A DNA stretch of 64,000 nucleotides from Skermanella pratensis (lineage in GTDB: Bacteria > Pseudomonadota > Alphaproteobacteria > Azospirillales > Azospirillaceae): NCBI RefSeq assembly GCF_008843145.1, contig NZ_CP030265.1, forward strand, positions 3,024,001 through 3,088,000. Direction: 5' to 3'. Both the position numbers and the translations under genes were made by a program. Of the stretch, positions 22,423 through 32,995 are shown piece after piece (the stretch's first letter is position 1; each line of letters begins with the position of its first letter). The notes under the pieces were generated by a model. That model was not told the DNA's origin. It did no database searches and saw only the letters and a list, made by a program, of their open reading frames with translations.

Positions 22423-22656
22423 TCATGTCCGGAACGAGATCAGCCCGGACGTGACGATGAGATAGATGATCAGCCAGACGACCGCCGCGACCACGGTGGT
22501 GACCAGGAACTTCAAGCCGATGCGGGGCTTGGCCGGCGCGCCGGAAGCCATGCCGGGTTCCGGCTCCTCCGGCGCGTGGGAGCCCCAGGGAAGCACTGCG
22601 AAGAGGACTGTCCACCAGACGACGAAATAGACGGCGATGCCGGTTACCCACCCCAT
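22423..22656 (-). CDS. DUF1467 family small membrane protein
   Basis: 77 residues with two membrane helices (VTGIAVYFVVWWTVLFAVLP and VTTVVAAVVWLIIYLIVTSG) joined by a Pro/Glu-rich cytoplasmic or periplasmic loop. This matches the DUF1467 family, which in Alphaproteobacteria regularly follows the methylmalonyl-CoA epimerase gene. Function is unknown. It begins three bases after the mce stop. Confidence 0.85.
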   Translation of the reverse strand: MGWVTGIAVYFVVWWTVLFAVLPWGSHAPEEPEPGMASGAPAKPRIGLKFLVTTVVAAVVWLIIYLIVTSGLISFRT

Positions 22657-22659
22657 CGA

Positions 22660-23064
22660 TCAGGCCTGCTCCAACTCGACCAACGTGCCCAGGAAGTCCT
22701 TGGGATGGAGGAACAGCACGGGCTTGTCGTGGGCACCGATCTTCGGCTCACCGTCGCCCAGGACGCGGGCGCCGTCGGCCTTGAGCTTGTCTCGGGCGGC
22801 CAGGATGTCCGGCACCTCGTAGCAAACGTGATGGATGCCGCCCGATGGGTTTCCGGCCAGGAACTTGGCGATCGGGCTGGAGTCCCCCAGCGGGTACAGC
22901 AGTTCGATCTTGGTGTTGGACAGTTCGACGAACACCACCGTCACCCCATGGGCCGGCTGGTCGACGGGGGTGGAGACGGTGGCTCCGAGGGTGTCGCGGT
23001 AGAGGGCCGCGGCCTTCTCCAGGTCGGGCACGACGATAGCCACGTGGTTCAGTTTGCCGATCAT
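22660..23064 (-). CDS. mce: Methylmalonyl-CoA epimerase
   Basis: 134 residues of the VOC (glyoxalase/bleomycin resistance) fold. It interconverts (2S)- and (2R)-methylmalonyl-CoA in propionate metabolism. Metal ligands are in LNHVAIVVPDLEKA (His), GIHHVCYEV (His) and the final LVELEQ (Glu). HPKDFLGTLVELEQ is characteristic of this subfamily. The gene lies between rnj and the DUF1467 gene, a conserved placement, 67 bases after rnj. Confidence 0.93.
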   Translation of the reverse strand: MIGKLNHVAIVVPDLEKAAALYRDTLGATVSTPVDQPAHGVTVVFVELSNTKIELLYPLGDSSPIAKFLAGNPSGGIHHVCYEVPDILAARDKLKADGARVLGDGEPKIGAHDKPVLFLHPKDFLGTLVELEQA

Positions 23065-23131
23065 GGTTCCCCCTTTGTCTTTCTGACTTGGTCCGTTGAA
23101 GGCGGCGCCGGCCGGCGCGCCATCCCCATTC

Positions 23132-24838
23132 CTATAGCCGAACCAGATGGACTTCGGTGAGCGGCTTTTTGCCCTGGCTCGCGTTGAGGCTCCGCCGGAC
23201 GGCGATGCGGGTCGCTTGGCGCACCGCCTCGTCGTCGAGCCGAGCCTGATGGGACAACTCCTCCAAGGCCTTCCGCACCGCGAAACCGACTTCGGTCAGG
23301 ATCTCGCCGGCCTCGGGTCCTTCGAGCAGGCCCATGACGGCGACCTGGGGATGGGTGACCAGTTCACCTTCGGAATCCATGACCAGGGTGGCGACGGCGG
23401 CGCCGTTGTACATCATGCGGTGCCGGCCCCGCATGACCCCGGCGTCCAGCGGCACGATCCGCTTGCCGTCCAGTGCCAGCCGCCCATGCTGGACCTGCCC
23501 CACCACCTCCGCGGGGCCGGGAGCCAGCCGGATGATCGAGCCGTTCTCCGGAATGATCGTGTCGGGCACCTGGCAGGCGCGTGCCAGCCGGGCGTGCTCC
23601 GTCTGGTGGCGGATCTCGCCGTGGATCGGGACCGCCACCTTAGGGCGCACCCACTGGTACATGCGGACCAGTTCGTCCTGGGCCGGGTGTCCGGATACAT
23701 GGACGAATTCGGTATCGGCGGTGATCACCTCCACACCCTGCCCGATCAGCATGTTCTGCACCCGGCCGATCGCCCGCTCGTTGCCCGGGATCTCGCGCGA
23801 CGAGAAAATGACGGTGTCGCCGGTCTCCAGGACGATCTCGGGATGGTCGTCCGCGGCGATCCTGGACAGCGCGGAACGCGGCTCCCCCTGGCTGCCAGTG
23901 CAGACCAGCACCGTCTTCTCGCGCGGCAGGAAGCCGGCATCGCGCTCGCTGAGGAACGGCGGCACGTCTTTCAGGTAACCGTTGGCCCGCGCGGCCTCGT
24001 TGATCCGCCAGAGGGATCGCCCGACCAGGGCCACGTCCCGTTCGGTCGCGGCGGCCGCCGCCGCTATGCTCTCCAGCCTTGCCACATTTGTCGCGAAGCA
24101 ACTGATCGCGATCCTGTTCCGAAGCCGGCCGAACAGGTTGACCAGACTGTCGCGGACGGCGGCTTCCGATCCGGAGGTCCCCGGCACCATGGCGTTGGTG
24201 CTGTCGCACACCATCGCCAGCACGCCCTCGCCGCCCAACCGCATCAGGGCCGCCTCGTCCGTGGGCGTGCCGACGACAGGATCGGGGTCAAGCTTCCAGT
24301 CGCCGGTGTGCAGCACGGTGCCGAGGGGCGTGCGCAACACCAGGGCGTTGGGCTCCGGCACGGAGTGGGTGACGGTGATCAGTTCCACGTCGAACGGCCC
24401 TGCCGAGAATCTTCCCGACAGAGGCACCTCGACGATTTCCACCTTGCCGGCCAAGTTGCGCTCCAGCAGCTTGGCCCGCAGGACCGACGCGGTGAAGGGC
24501 GTCGCGTAGACCGGACAGCGAAGCTCCGGCCATAGGTACTGGACCGCCCCCAGGTGGTCTTCGTGGGCGTGGGTCAGGACGATGCCCACAAGGTCCTCCC
24601 GGCGGTCCCTGATGAAGGTCGGGTCGGGCATGATCACGTCGACGCCCGGCATCGTCTCGTCGCCGAACGAGATCCCCAGATCCACCATCAGCCATTTCCC
24701 GGCATGACCGTACAGGTTGAGGTTCATGCCGATCTCGCCGGACCCACCCAGAGGCAGGAAGTAGATCGCGTCTGAACCGGGCCTATCGGAGTCGAAGGAA
24801 CTGGAAGCGACGGGTTGGGGATCAGGGGATGATGTCAT
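23132..24838 (-). CDS. rnj: Ribonuclease J
   Basis: 568 residues from the ATG at 24838, which overlaps the coaX stop in an ATGA arrangement. The same frame is open far upstream, but that part lies over coaX and is not RNase J-like. The metallo-beta-lactamase motif is LTHAHEDHLGAVQYL. The start FLPLGGSGEIGMNLNLYG, the beta-CASP region with FVHVSGHPAQDEL, and the C-terminal dimer domain are all present. RNase J is a 5'-3' exo- and endoribonuclease for mRNA decay and rRNA maturation. The coaX-rnj pairing is typical of this group. Confidence 0.95.
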   Translation of the reverse strand: MTSSPDPQPVASSSFDSDRPGSDAIYFLPLGGSGEIGMNLNLYGHAGKWLMVDLGISFGDETMPGVDVIMPDPTFIRDRREDLVGIVLTHAHEDHLGAVQYLWPELRCPVYATPFTASVLRAKLLERNLAGKVEIVEVPLSGRFSAGPFDVELITVTHSVPEPNALVLRTPLGTVLHTGDWKLDPDPVVGTPTDEAALMRLGGEGVLAMVCDSTNAMVPGTSGSEAAVRDSLVNLFGRLRNRIAISCFATNVARLESIAAAAAATERDVALVGRSLWRINEAARANGYLKDVPPFLSERDAGFLPREKTVLVCTGSQGEPRSALSRIAADDHPEIVLETGDTVIFSSREIPGNERAIGRVQNMLIGQGVEVITADTEFVHVSGHPAQDELVRMYQWVRPKVAVPIHGEIRHQTEHARLARACQVPDTIIPENGSIIRLAPGPAEVVGQVQHGRLALDGKRIVPLDAGVMRGRHRMMYNGAAVATLVMDSEGELVTHPQVAVMGLLEGPEAGEILTEVGFAVRKALEELSHQARLDDEAVRQATRIAVRRSLNASQGKKPLTEVHLVRL

Positions 24839-25620
24839 GTAGCCATGTTGCGTTGGTGGACCAGCAGGAGACCGCGGAGGGTCAATTCGTTGTCGATGTG
24901 GTGAATCATCGAGGTAGCTTCGGCGAACTGCGCGCCCAGCCCCCCGGTGACGATCACGGTCACCGGCGGATCGCCGGTCGGCGACAGCTCGGCCTGGATC
25001 CGGGTCAGCAATCCCTCGATCATGCTGAGGTAACCCCAGAACATGCCGGATTGCATCGCCCCGACAGTGCCTTTGCCGATGACCGTCGCCGGTCGGACGA
25101 TATCCACCTTCGGAAGCTGGGCTGCGACCCGGTGCAAGGCGTCGAGTGCCAGGCTCGGCCCCGGCGCGATGACGCCGCCGCAGAAGCCGCCCTCCGCGTC
25201 CACGATGTCGAACGTGGTCCCGGTCCCGATATCCACCACGACCAGGGGTGACGGATATGTGGCGACCGCCGCGATGGCGTTCAGCAACCGGTCGGCGCCG
25301 GCCTCGCGCGGGTTGTCGATCCTGATCTCGATGCCGAGCCGTACCCCCGGCTCCCCGATCCGCATGGGCTCTACGCCGAAATGGTCGCGGCACAGGCGCT
25401 GGAGATTGAATGTCGCGGCGGGGACCACGCTGCCGAGGATAGCGGCGTCCACTTCCTCGCGCTTCAATCCTTTCATGGCCATCAGGCTGGTCAGCCAGAC
25501 CGCATACTCGTCGGCGGTGCGCCGGCCATCGGTCGCGATCCGCCACTGCCCCTGCTTGCGATCGCCGTCGAAGATGGCAAAAACCACATTCGTGTTGCCG
25601 GCATCGATCGCAAGCAGCAT
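24835..25620 (-). CDS. coaX: Type III pantothenate kinase
   Basis: 261 residues. CoaX phosphorylates pantothenate, the first step of coenzyme A synthesis, and is insensitive to CoA feedback. ASKHA-fold motifs: phosphate-1 loop LLAIDAGNTNVVFAIFD at the start, GADRLLNAIAA, LVVVDIGTGTTFD, and GGVIAPGPSLALDAL. It begins one base after the birA stop and overlaps rnj by four bases, so birA-coaX-rnj are translationally coupled. Confidence 0.96.
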   Translation of the reverse strand: MLLAIDAGNTNVVFAIFDGDRKQGQWRIATDGRRTADEYAVWLTSLMAMKGLKREEVDAAILGSVVPAATFNLQRLCRDHFGVEPMRIGEPGVRLGIEIRIDNPREAGADRLLNAIAAVATYPSPLVVVDIGTGTTFDIVDAEGGFCGGVIAPGPSLALDALHRVAAQLPKVDIVRPATVIGKGTVGAMQSGMFWGYLSMIEGLLTRIQAELSPTGDPPVTVIVTGGLGAQFAEATSMIHHIDNELTLRGLLLVHQRNMAT

Positions 25621-25621
25621 G

Positions 25622-26431
25622 TCAGGTTGCCTCGCCCGAACCCGGTGAGACAAGTCCCGGGAAGAAGACGTCCCCGGCGGTGATCCGGCGGCGCTCGCCG
25701 GTATCCAGGTCCAGCAGCAGGGCACCGTCCTCATCCAGATCCGCGAAGACGCCGTTGAGCGTGCAGTCGGACAGTCGGACGACGATCGGACCGCCGATGC
25801 CACGGGCCAGTTGAAGCCAGCCTTGGCGAACGGGGGAGAAGCCCTGCGCCTTCCATACGTCGTACCAGGTGGAGAATGCCTGGACGAAACGGACCAGGAC
25901 CGGAGCGGGGTCGTCAGCCCTGCTGCCTTCGTTGCGCAGGGACGTGGCAGGAAATTCGGAGTCGGGCGGATAGTGCTGGACATTGATGCCGACGCCGACG
26001 ACGAGCCACTCGATGTTACCGGCATCGTCGGTTTCCGACTCCAGCAGAATGCCCGCCGCTTTCCGGTCGTCCAGCAGAACGTCGTTCGGCCACTTGCACT
26101 GGCATATGCCTTCGGGAAGCAGCGGCTGGAGCGCATCCGCAAGTGCCCCGGCCGTCACGAACGACAACTGCGCCGCCGAAGCCGGCGTGCAACCAGGACG
26201 AAGGACGAGACTGGCATAGAGGTTACCCTCCGGCGAGATCCAGGGCCTGCCCCGGCGTCCGCGCCCCTCGGTCTGCCGCAAAGCCCAAACGAGTGTGCCG
26301 TGGGCGGCACCCTCGTCACGGGCAAGTCGCTTCGCCGCGTCGTTGGTGCTGCCCAGGCTGTCGTAAGCCACCAGCCTGTAGGCCGGCGGAAGGCCGGGCA
26401 GCACCCGGTTCACAGGTACCGGCTTGCTCAT
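25622..26431 (-). CDS. birA: Biotin-[acetyl-CoA-carboxylase] ligase BirA
   Basis: 269 residues. It attaches biotin to the carboxyl-carrier protein. The catalytic domain shows [15 protein letters not shown], the biotinyl-AMP loop [22 protein letters not shown], and [20 protein letters not shown] with the catalytic Lys. The N-terminal DNA-binding domain of E. coli BirA is absent, so this is the non-repressor form. Its ATG overlaps the position where nuoN would stop if the nuoN frameshift is corrected (ATGA overlap), which places birA as the tail of the nuo operon. Confidence 0.95.
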   Translation of the reverse strand: MSKPVPVNRVLPGLPPAYRLVAYDSLGSTNDAAKRLARDEGAAHGTLVWALRQTEGRGRRGRPWISPEGNLYASLVLRPGCTPASAAQLSFVTAGALADALQPLLPEGICQCKWPNDVLLDDRKAAGILLESETDDAGNIEWLVVGVGINVQHYPPDSEFPATSLRNEGSRADDPAPVLVRFVQAFSTWYDVWKAQGFSPVRQGWLQLARGIGGPIVVRLSDCTLNGVFADLDEDGALLLDLDTGERRRITAGDVFFPGLVSPGSGEAT

Positions 26432-27884
26432 CCCGCGAACAGCGACGCCGCTGCGGCCGCCGCGCCGTCCAGCAGGGGTGCCGGGAAGAAGAAGAACAGC
26501 AAGGTGAACAGGCTGGTCCCGCGATGACCAGGGTCATCTCGCTGCTGATGTTCCGGTCGAGCGGCTCCACCGGCTCATCGAAGTACATGACCTTGATGAT
26601 GCGCAGGTAATAGAACGCGCCCACCACGCTCGCCAGCACGCCGAGCACAGCCAGCGAATAGAGGTGCGCCTGGATCGCTGCCTGGAAGACGAACAGCTTG
26701 GCGAAGAAGCCCGCAGCCGGCGGAATGCCGGCCATCGAGAACATGAATATCAGCATGGCGAGCGCCAGCATCGGGTGGGTCTTGGACAGCCCCGCCAGAT
26801 CGCTGATCTCCTCGACCATCCGGCCGTTCTGACGCATGCACAGGATGACGCCGAACGTGCCGATGTTCATGAAGATGTAGATCGCCATGTAGAACATCAC
26901 GCCCCGCACGCCCAGTTCGGTACCGGCAGCGAGGCCGACCAGGGCGAACCCGATATGGCCGATCGAGCTGTATGCCATCAGGCGCTTGATGTTGGTCTGG
27001 CCGATCGCGGCGAACGATCCCAGCACCATGGAGGCCAGCGCGGTGAAGTAGATGATCTGACGCCACTGGTCGACCATTGCGCCGAACGGCTCGATCAGCA
27101 GGCGTACGAACAGCGCGATGGCCGCCACCTTGGGCGCCACGGCGAAGAAGGCCGTCACCGGGGTCGGCGCGCCTTCGTAGACGTCAGGCGTCCACATGTG
27201 GAACGGTACCGCCGAGATCTTGAAGGCGAGACCCGCCGCCACGAAGGTCAGCCCAACGATCAGCCCGACCGAGGCATGCCCGGTCTGCTGGGCATGGCTG
27301 GCGAATAGCTGGGCCAGGGTGGTGAAGTTGGTCGTGCCGGCAAAGCCGTAAATCAGGGAGGCGCCGTACAGAAGCATCCCCGACGACAGGGCGCCGAGCA
27401 CGAAATACTTCAGCCCCGCCTCGCTCGACTTCGCGAAATCGCGCCGGAAGGCCGCGATCACGTAGAGCGCCAAGCTCTGCAGCTCCAGGCCGATATAGAG
27501 GGAGATGAGGTCGTTGGCCGACACCATCATCAACATACCGACGGTGGCGAGCAGCATGAGCACCGGGAACTCGATCCGCTTCATCTGCTCCCGTTCGATA
27601 TAGTTGATCGAGACGAGAACGGACAGGGCGGATCCGATCAGCACCAGCACCTTCATGAAACCGCCGAAGCTGTCCATGATGAAGAGATCGCTGAAGGTGA
27701 TCTCGCGAGTACCCGGGCCGGACAGTACCAGGACTGCGGCGACGAGCAGGACACCGACCGTCAGGTAGGAGATCAGCCGCGTGCTGCCGTCGCCCCGGAA
27801 GACGCCCAGCATGAGCAGGGCCATGGCCGACAAGGCCATGAAGATCTCCGGCAGGGCCGGCATCAGATCGGGAAATTCGGTCAT
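26428..27884 (-). CDS. nuoN: NADH-quinone oxidoreductase subunit N, frameshifted near its end
   Basis: NuoN is an antiporter-like membrane subunit of complex I. The frame from the ATG at 27884 is normal for about 454 codons, up to [12 protein letters not shown], with the conserved proton-path helices (for example [16 protein letters not shown]). At about 26515-26522 one base appears to be missing. In the given sequence translation shifts and runs out of frame to 26316, inside birA. Restoring one base gives [18 protein letters not shown], a last membrane helix, and a stop at 26428 overlapping the birA ATG (485 residues, usual length). Sequencing error is the likeliest cause. Confidence 0.9.
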
Positions 27885-27902
27885 TTTGCTTGTTCCCCCG
27901 CC

Positions 27903-29417
27903 TTATCGTACCGCAACGGCAGTACCGGCGCCGTCGGTCAGAGCGGTTTGGTAGTTCGTGATCAGCGCCTCGACCGACACCGACATGACGTTCAGGAAGC
28001 TCGACGGATAGATTCCCATCCACAGGACCAGCACGACCAGCGGAGCGAAGATCGCCATCTCGCGCGGGCTGAGGTCCAGCATGCCCTTGACGTCGTCCCG
28101 GGTGATCTTGCCGAAGATGATGCGGCGGTAAAGCCACAGCATGTAGGCGGCACCCAGGATAATGCCGATGGTCGCCAGGAATGCGACCCAGGTATTGTCC
28201 TGGAACGCGCCGACCAGGATCAGGAACTCGCCGACGAATCCGCTGGTGCCGGGCAGTCCGACGGAAGCCAGCATCATCAGCATGAATACCACCGCGTATT
28301 TCGGCATGTTGTGGACGAGGCCGCCGTAACGCGCAATCTCACGGGTGTGCAGCCGGTCATAGACCACGCCGACGCAGAGGAAGAGAGCGCCGGACACGAT
28401 GCCGTGGCTGAGCATCTGGAACAGCGACCCTTCCACGCCCTGCTGGGTCATGGTGAACATGCCGATCGTGACGAAGCCCATGTGGGCGATCGATGAGTAG
28501 GCGATCAGCTTCTTCATGTCCTCCTGCGCCAGCGCCACCAGGGAGGTATAGATGATCGCCACGACGCTCAGGGTGTAGATCAGCGGCGTGAAGTACTCGG
28601 TCGCCTCGGGCAGGATCGGGATCGAGAAGCGGAGAAAGCCGTATCCGCCCATCTTCAGCAGCACGCCGGCCAGGATGACGGAGCCGGCGGTCGGCGCCTC
28701 CACGTGGGCGTCGGGCAGCCAAGTGTGGACCGGCCACATCGGCACCTTGACCGCGAATGAGGCGAACAGCGCCAGCCACAGCCACAGCTGCATGGTGCGG
28801 GGGAAGTCGGTCTGCATCAGCGTCGGCAGGTCCGTGGTGCCTGCCACGTAATACATGGCCAGGATCGCCAGCAGCATCAGCACCGAGCCGAGCAGCGTGT
28901 AGAGGAAGAACTTGAACGCCGCGTACACGCGCCGCGCACCGCCCCAGACACCGATGATAAGGAACATCGGGATCAGCACGCCCTCGAAGAACATGTAGAA
29001 GAGGATGAAGTCCAGCGCGCAGAACATACCGACCATCAGGGTCTCAAGGACCAGGAAGGCGATCATGTATTCCTTGACGCGGGTCTTCACCGACTCCCAA
29101 CTCGACAGGATGCAGAGCGGCGTCAGGAAGGTGGAAAGCAGGACGAACAGCACCGAGATGCCGTCCACGCCCATGTGGTAGTAGACGTTGAACGCCGGGA
29201 TCCACTCGACGCGCTCCACCATCTGGAACGCGGCGGAGGAACTGTCGAAGTTCAACCAGATGAACACCGACAGCACGAAGGTGATCAGCGAGGTCCACAG
29301 CGCCACGTTACGGGCGTTGCGTGCCACAACATCGGGTTCGCCGCGGATCAGGAGGATGAACGCGGCACCGACGAGCGGCAGGAATGTCGTCAGCGACAGG
29401 ATGGGCCAGCCAGCCAT
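27903..29417 (-). CDS. nuoM: NADH-quinone oxidoreductase subunit M
   Basis: 504 residues, about 14 membrane helices. An antiporter-like proton-pumping subunit of complex I. Conserved features: [13 protein letters not shown] with the essential helix-5 Glu nearby, [18 protein letters not shown], the discontinuous helix [18 protein letters not shown], and [16 protein letters not shown]. It sits 21 bases downstream of nuoL and 18 bases before nuoN. Confidence 0.97.
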   Translation of the reverse strand: MAGWPILSLTTFLPLVGAAFILLIRGEPDVVARNARNVALWTSLITFVLSVFIWLNFDSSSAAFQMVERVEWIPAFNVYYHMGVDGISVLFVLLSTFLTPLCILSSWESVKTRVKEYMIAFLVLETLMVGMFCALDFILFYMFFEGVLIPMFLIIGVWGGARRVYAAFKFFLYTLLGSVLMLLAILAMYYVAGTTDLPTLMQTDFPRTMQLWLWLALFASFAVKVPMWPVHTWLPDAHVEAPTAGSVILAGVLLKMGGYGFLRFSIPILPEATEYFTPLIYTLSVVAIIYTSLVALAQEDMKKLIAYSSIAHMGFVTIGMFTMTQQGVEGSLFQMLSHGIVSGALFLCVGVVYDRLHTREIARYGGLVHNMPKYAVVFMLMMLASVGLPGTSGFVGEFLILVGAFQDNTWVAFLATIGIILGAAYMLWLYRRIIFGKITRDDVKGMLDLSPREMAIFAPLVVLVLWMGIYPSSFLNVMSVSVEALITNYQTALTDGAGTAVAVR

Positions 29418-29438
29418 GATCAGTCTTGCCTCGCCGTA

Positions 29439-31364
29439 TCAACCGAAAAAGTAGAACCAGCCGACCAGCAGCACCACGCCGATCACCATCGCGAAAGCGT
29501 AGTGATAGACATAACCGGACTGCAGGCGGGCGGCGCGGAGTGCGACGTCGCGGGTGGCGGCGGCGACGCCGTCGGGGCCGACGCCGTCGATGATGGCGCC
29601 GTCACCGGACTTCCACAGGCCATAACCCAGGAACTTGGCCGGCTGGACGAATACCCTGTCGTACAGTTCGTCGAACATCCACTTGCGGTAAACGAACCGG
29701 TAGACCGCGCCGAGCTTGGATGAGACCAGCGACGGCAGGTGTGGCATGAACATGTAGAAGAGGTACGCCAACGCGATGCCGATCACGCCGGCTACGAACG
29801 GAGCCAGAGGCACCCACCCGGGGACGTGGTGCGCCGCCTCGACGGTGTCATGCTCTTGCAGGACGAAGATGGCGTTGCCCCAGAACTCCGCCCTGCCCTC
29901 GCCGACGAACCAGTCGTAGGCCACGACGCCGGAGAACAGCGCGCCGATCGCCAGGACGCCCAGGGGGATCGTCATGATGAGCGGGCTTTCGTGGACATGG
30001 GCCATGACCCGATCGTTGGCCTGCGGCCGCCCGTGGAACGTCATGATGATCAGGCGCCAGGAATAGAACGCCGTCATGAGTGCCGCGGCGATGCCGAGCC
30101 AGAAGGCATAGGTGCCGACCCCGGAGTGGGCAGCATAAGCCGCCTCCAGGATCATGTCCTTGGAGTAGTAGCCGGCGAAGAACGGGATGCCGGCGAGCGC
30201 CAGGCTGCCGATCCACATCATCGCATAGGTCACCGGGATCAGCCGCCAGATGCCGCCCATCTTCCGCATGTCCTGCTCGTCCGACATGGCGTGAATCACC
30301 GAGCCGGCGCCGAGGAACAGGAGGGCCTTGAAGAAGGCGTGGGTCATCAGGTGGAACATGGCGGCGCTGTAGGCGGAAACGCCGAGCGCGAAGAACATGT
30401 AGCCGAGCTGGCTCATGGTCGAATAGGCGATGACCCGCTTGATGTCGAACTGGGTCAGACCGATCGTCGCTGCGACGAAGGCGGTCGAGGCGCCGACTAT
30501 GGCGATCACGTTGAGCGCGATCGGGGCGTACTCGAAGATCGGCGACAGGCGGGCGACCATGAAGACGCCGGCGGTGACCATGGTCGCGGCGTGGATCAGC
30601 GCCGACACCGGGGTCGGGCCTTCCATGGCGTCCGGCAGCCAGGTGTGCAGGCCGAGCTGCGCCGACTTGCCCATGGCGCCCATGAAGAGCAGCAGGCAGG
30701 CGACGGTCAGAGCGTCCAGGTCGAAACCCAGGAAGTTGATGGAATGGCCGGCCATCTGCGGCGCCGCGGCGAACACGGTGTCGAAATGGACGGAGCCGAA
30801 CAGGAAGAAGATCGCCATGATGCCGAGTGCGAAACCGAAGTCGCCGACCCGGTTGACGATGAACGCCTTCATGGACGCCGCGTTGGCGCTCGGCTTCTCG
30901 TACCAGAAATTGATCAGCAGGTAGGACGCCAGGCCGACGCCTTCCCAGCCGAAATACATCTGCACGAAATTGTCGGCCGTCACCAGCATCAGCATAAAGA
31001 AGGTGAACAGGCTGAGATAGGCCATGAACCGCGGCTTGTGGTGGTCGTGGCTCATGTACCCGATCGAGTAGACATGGACCATCGACGACACGACATTGAC
31101 CACGATCAGCATGACGGCGGTCAGCGTATCGAACTTGAGCGCCCACGAAACCTCGAAGGTGCCGCTGTCGATCCAGGTCATCAGCTCGATGGTGCGGGCG
31201 TTGCCGTTCAGGGCGACATCGACGAACAGCCAGATGGAGATGAGTGCCGAGACGCAGACCGCGCCCACGGTAACGATCTGGGATCCCCGGTCGCCGATGA
31301 AGCGCCCGAAGAATCCCGCGATGAAGGCCGCCAGGAGCGGCAGGAAAATCGCTGCAACTTCCAT
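29439..31364 (-). CDS. nuoL: NADH-quinone oxidoreductase subunit L
   Basis: 641 residues. The distal proton-pumping subunit, with about 14 antiporter-like helices and a C-terminal tail that includes the long lateral helix and a final membrane anchor ([20 protein letters not shown]). Motifs: [25 protein letters not shown], the discontinuous helix [24 protein letters not shown] with the key Lys/Glu environment, and [16 protein letters not shown]. Eleven bases after nuoK. Confidence 0.97.
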   Translation of the reverse strand: MEVAAIFLPLLAAFIAGFFGRFIGDRGSQIVTVGAVCVSALISIWLFVDVALNGNARTIELMTWIDSGTFEVSWALKFDTLTAVMLIVVNVVSSMVHVYSIGYMSHDHHKPRFMAYLSLFTFFMLMLVTADNFVQMYFGWEGVGLASYLLINFWYEKPSANAASMKAFIVNRVGDFGFALGIMAIFFLFGSVHFDTVFAAAPQMAGHSINFLGFDLDALTVACLLLFMGAMGKSAQLGLHTWLPDAMEGPTPVSALIHAATMVTAGVFMVARLSPIFEYAPIALNVIAIVGASTAFVAATIGLTQFDIKRVIAYSTMSQLGYMFFALGVSAYSAAMFHLMTHAFFKALLFLGAGSVIHAMSDEQDMRKMGGIWRLIPVTYAMMWIGSLALAGIPFFAGYYSKDMILEAAYAAHSGVGTYAFWLGIAAALMTAFYSWRLIIMTFHGRPQANDRVMAHVHESPLIMTIPLGVLAIGALFSGVVAYDWFVGEGRAEFWGNAIFVLQEHDTVEAAHHVPGWVPLAPFVAGVIGIALAYLFYMFMPHLPSLVSSKLGAVYRFVYRKWMFDELYDRVFVQPAKFLGYGLWKSGDGAIIDGVGPDGVAAATRDVALRAARLQSGYVYHYAFAMVIGVVLLVGWFYFFG

Positions 31365-31374
31365 GATCGCCGTC

Positions 31375-31683
31375 TCAGCCCTTCATCATGTTGATGTCGT
31401 CCACGGCGATGGTGCCGCGGTTGCGGAAGTAGACGACCAGGATAGCTAGACCGATCGCGGCCTCGGCCGCGGCGACGGTCAGGATGAACATCGCGAAGAC
31501 CTGGCCGACCAGGTCATTGAGGAAGACCGAGAACGACACCAGATTGATGTTGACGGCCAACAGGATCAGCTCGATCGACATCAGGATGATGATCACGTTC
31601 TTGCGGTTCAGGAATATCCCGAAAACGCCGAGCGTGAACACGATTGACGCGACGGTGAGGTAGTGGGCGAGACCGATTTCCAT
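31375..31683 (-). CDS. nuoK: NADH-quinone oxidoreductase subunit K
   Basis: 102 residues with three membrane helices, the usual size. NuoK belongs to the central proton channel of complex I; the conserved Glu residues in helices 2 and 3 are seen in [17 protein letters not shown] and [18 protein letters not shown]. Its ATG is directly adjacent to the nuoJ stop, with no gap. Confidence 0.97.
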   Translation of the reverse strand: MEIGLAHYLTVASIVFTLGVFGIFLNRKNVIIILMSIELILLAVNINLVSFSVFLNDLVGQVFAMFILTVAAAEAAIGLAILVVYFRNRGTIAVDDINMMKG

Positions 31684-32298
31684 TCAGACACCTCCCCGGG
31701 TCGGGACTTTCCGGATCGCGACCACTTCTTCGCGACGGCGGCTCACCTGGGTGCTGATGTTCTGACGGCGCACGCCCTCGCGCTGCCGCAGGGTCAGCAC
31801 GATGGCGCCGATCATCGCGATCAGCAGGATCAGGCCGGCCGCCTGGAACAGATAGGCATAGTGGGTGTAGATCAGCAGACCCAGCGCGTGGGTGTTGGTG
31901 ACCTGGTCGGGAGCCGGCATCGGCGCCGCCGAAACGGCGGCCAGGTCCGGCGCGATCACCCAGGTGCCCAGCACCAGGGCAAGTTCGACCAGCAGAACCA
32001 GACCTACGGTGATGCCGATCGGCAGGTACTGGAGCGCACCCGACCGCAGTTCGCGGAAATTGATGTCCAGCATCATGACCACGAACAGGAAGAGCACTGC
32101 CACGGCGCCGACATAGACGATCACCAGGATCATCGCCACGAACTCCGCGCCGATCAGCACGAAGAGCCCCGCGGCGTTGAAGAAGGCGAGGATCAGGAAG
32201 AGCACCGAGTGCACCGGGTTGCGGGCCGCGATCACCATGACGGCCGATGCCACCAGGATCGCGGCGAAAAGGTAGAATGCCAGGCTCTGCACGATCAT
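31684..32298 (-). CDS. nuoJ: NADH-quinone oxidoreductase subunit J
   Basis: 204 residues with five membrane helices. NuoJ helps form the quinone-coupling part of the membrane arm; helix 3 with its pi-bulge is in GAEFVAMILVIVYVGAVAVLFLFVVMML. The C-terminal part (GVRRQNISTQVSRRREEVV) is cytoplasmic. A gap of about 138 bases separates it from nuoI, the largest gap inside the nuo operon. That gap shows no gene and no clear terminator. Confidence 0.96.
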   Translation of the reverse strand: MIVQSLAFYLFAAILVASAVMVIAARNPVHSVLFLILAFFNAAGLFVLIGAEFVAMILVIVYVGAVAVLFLFVVMMLDINFRELRSGALQYLPIGITVGLVLLVELALVLGTWVIAPDLAAVSAAPMPAPDQVTNTHALGLLIYTHYAYLFQAAGLILLIAMIGAIVLTLRQREGVRRQNISTQVSRRREEVVAIRKVPTRGGV

Positions 32299-32436
32299 GG
32301 CGTTCCCCGCCTCTTAAGATGAGGGAAGGTGTCTGTGCTCACTTCCGGAGTCCCTTTGTCGGGTTCTTGCAGTGTCTTACGGACCGTTCGGGGACCTGCC
32401 GCGGACGCGGCTCAGACCCCACACGGATTAAGGGTT

Positions 32437-32925
32437 TTAGCGATAGGGAGCGTCGACCGCAACGTTCGCGGCGAGCTGGGCCTCCCAGCGGTCGCCGTTC
32501 TCGAGCAGCTTTTCCTTATTGTAGAAGAGCTCCTCACGGGTTTCCGTGGAGAACTCGAAATTCGGTCCCTCGACGATCGCGTCCACCGGGCAGGCTTCTT
32601 GGCACAGGCCGCAATAGATGCACTTCGTCATGTCGATGTCGTAGCGGGTCGTCCGGCGGCTGCCGTCGTCACGGGGTTCGGCCTCGATCGTGATGGCCAG
32701 GGCCGGGCAGACGGCTTCGCACAGCTTGCAGGCGATGCAGCGCTCTTCCCCATTGGGATAGCGGCGCAGCGCGTGCTCGCCCCGGAACCGCGGGCTGATG
32801 GGACCCTTCTCGAAAGGGTAGTTCAAGGTCACCCGCGGCCGGAACATATAGCTGAAAGTCAGGCCCAGTCCGGACAGCAGTTCCGTCAGGAAAAAGCCCC
32901 GCGCAGTGCGATCCAGGAATGCCAT
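32437..32925 (-). CDS. nuoI: NADH-quinone oxidoreductase subunit I
   Basis: 162 residues from the ATG at 32925, preceded by AGGAG. The frame is open to 32988, but that part is not family-like. NuoI carries clusters N6a and N6b: [12 protein letters not shown] and [12 protein letters not shown], each followed by a further Cys of the partner cluster. The N-terminal helix [19 protein letters not shown] lies along the membrane. It lies 70 bases after nuoH. Confidence 0.97.
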   Translation of the reverse strand: MAFLDRTARGFFLTELLSGLGLTFSYMFRPRVTLNYPFEKGPISPRFRGEHALRRYPNGEERCIACKLCEAVCPALAITIEAEPRDDGSRRTTRYDIDMTKCIYCGLCQEACPVDAIVEGPNFEFSTETREELFYNKEKLLENGDRWEAQLAANVAVDAPYR

Positions 32926-32995
32926 GTCTTCAGTTCTCCTGTCGTGCTCGCCCGGGATCGGAAGATCCGGCGGCGCGCACGAGATCATGCAAGGG

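Noticed and set aside
24839-25546. Upstream in-frame extension of the RNase J gene
   Set aside because: This part overlaps the well-supported coaX gene and shows no RNase J similarity; the ATGA overlap start at 24838 is clear.
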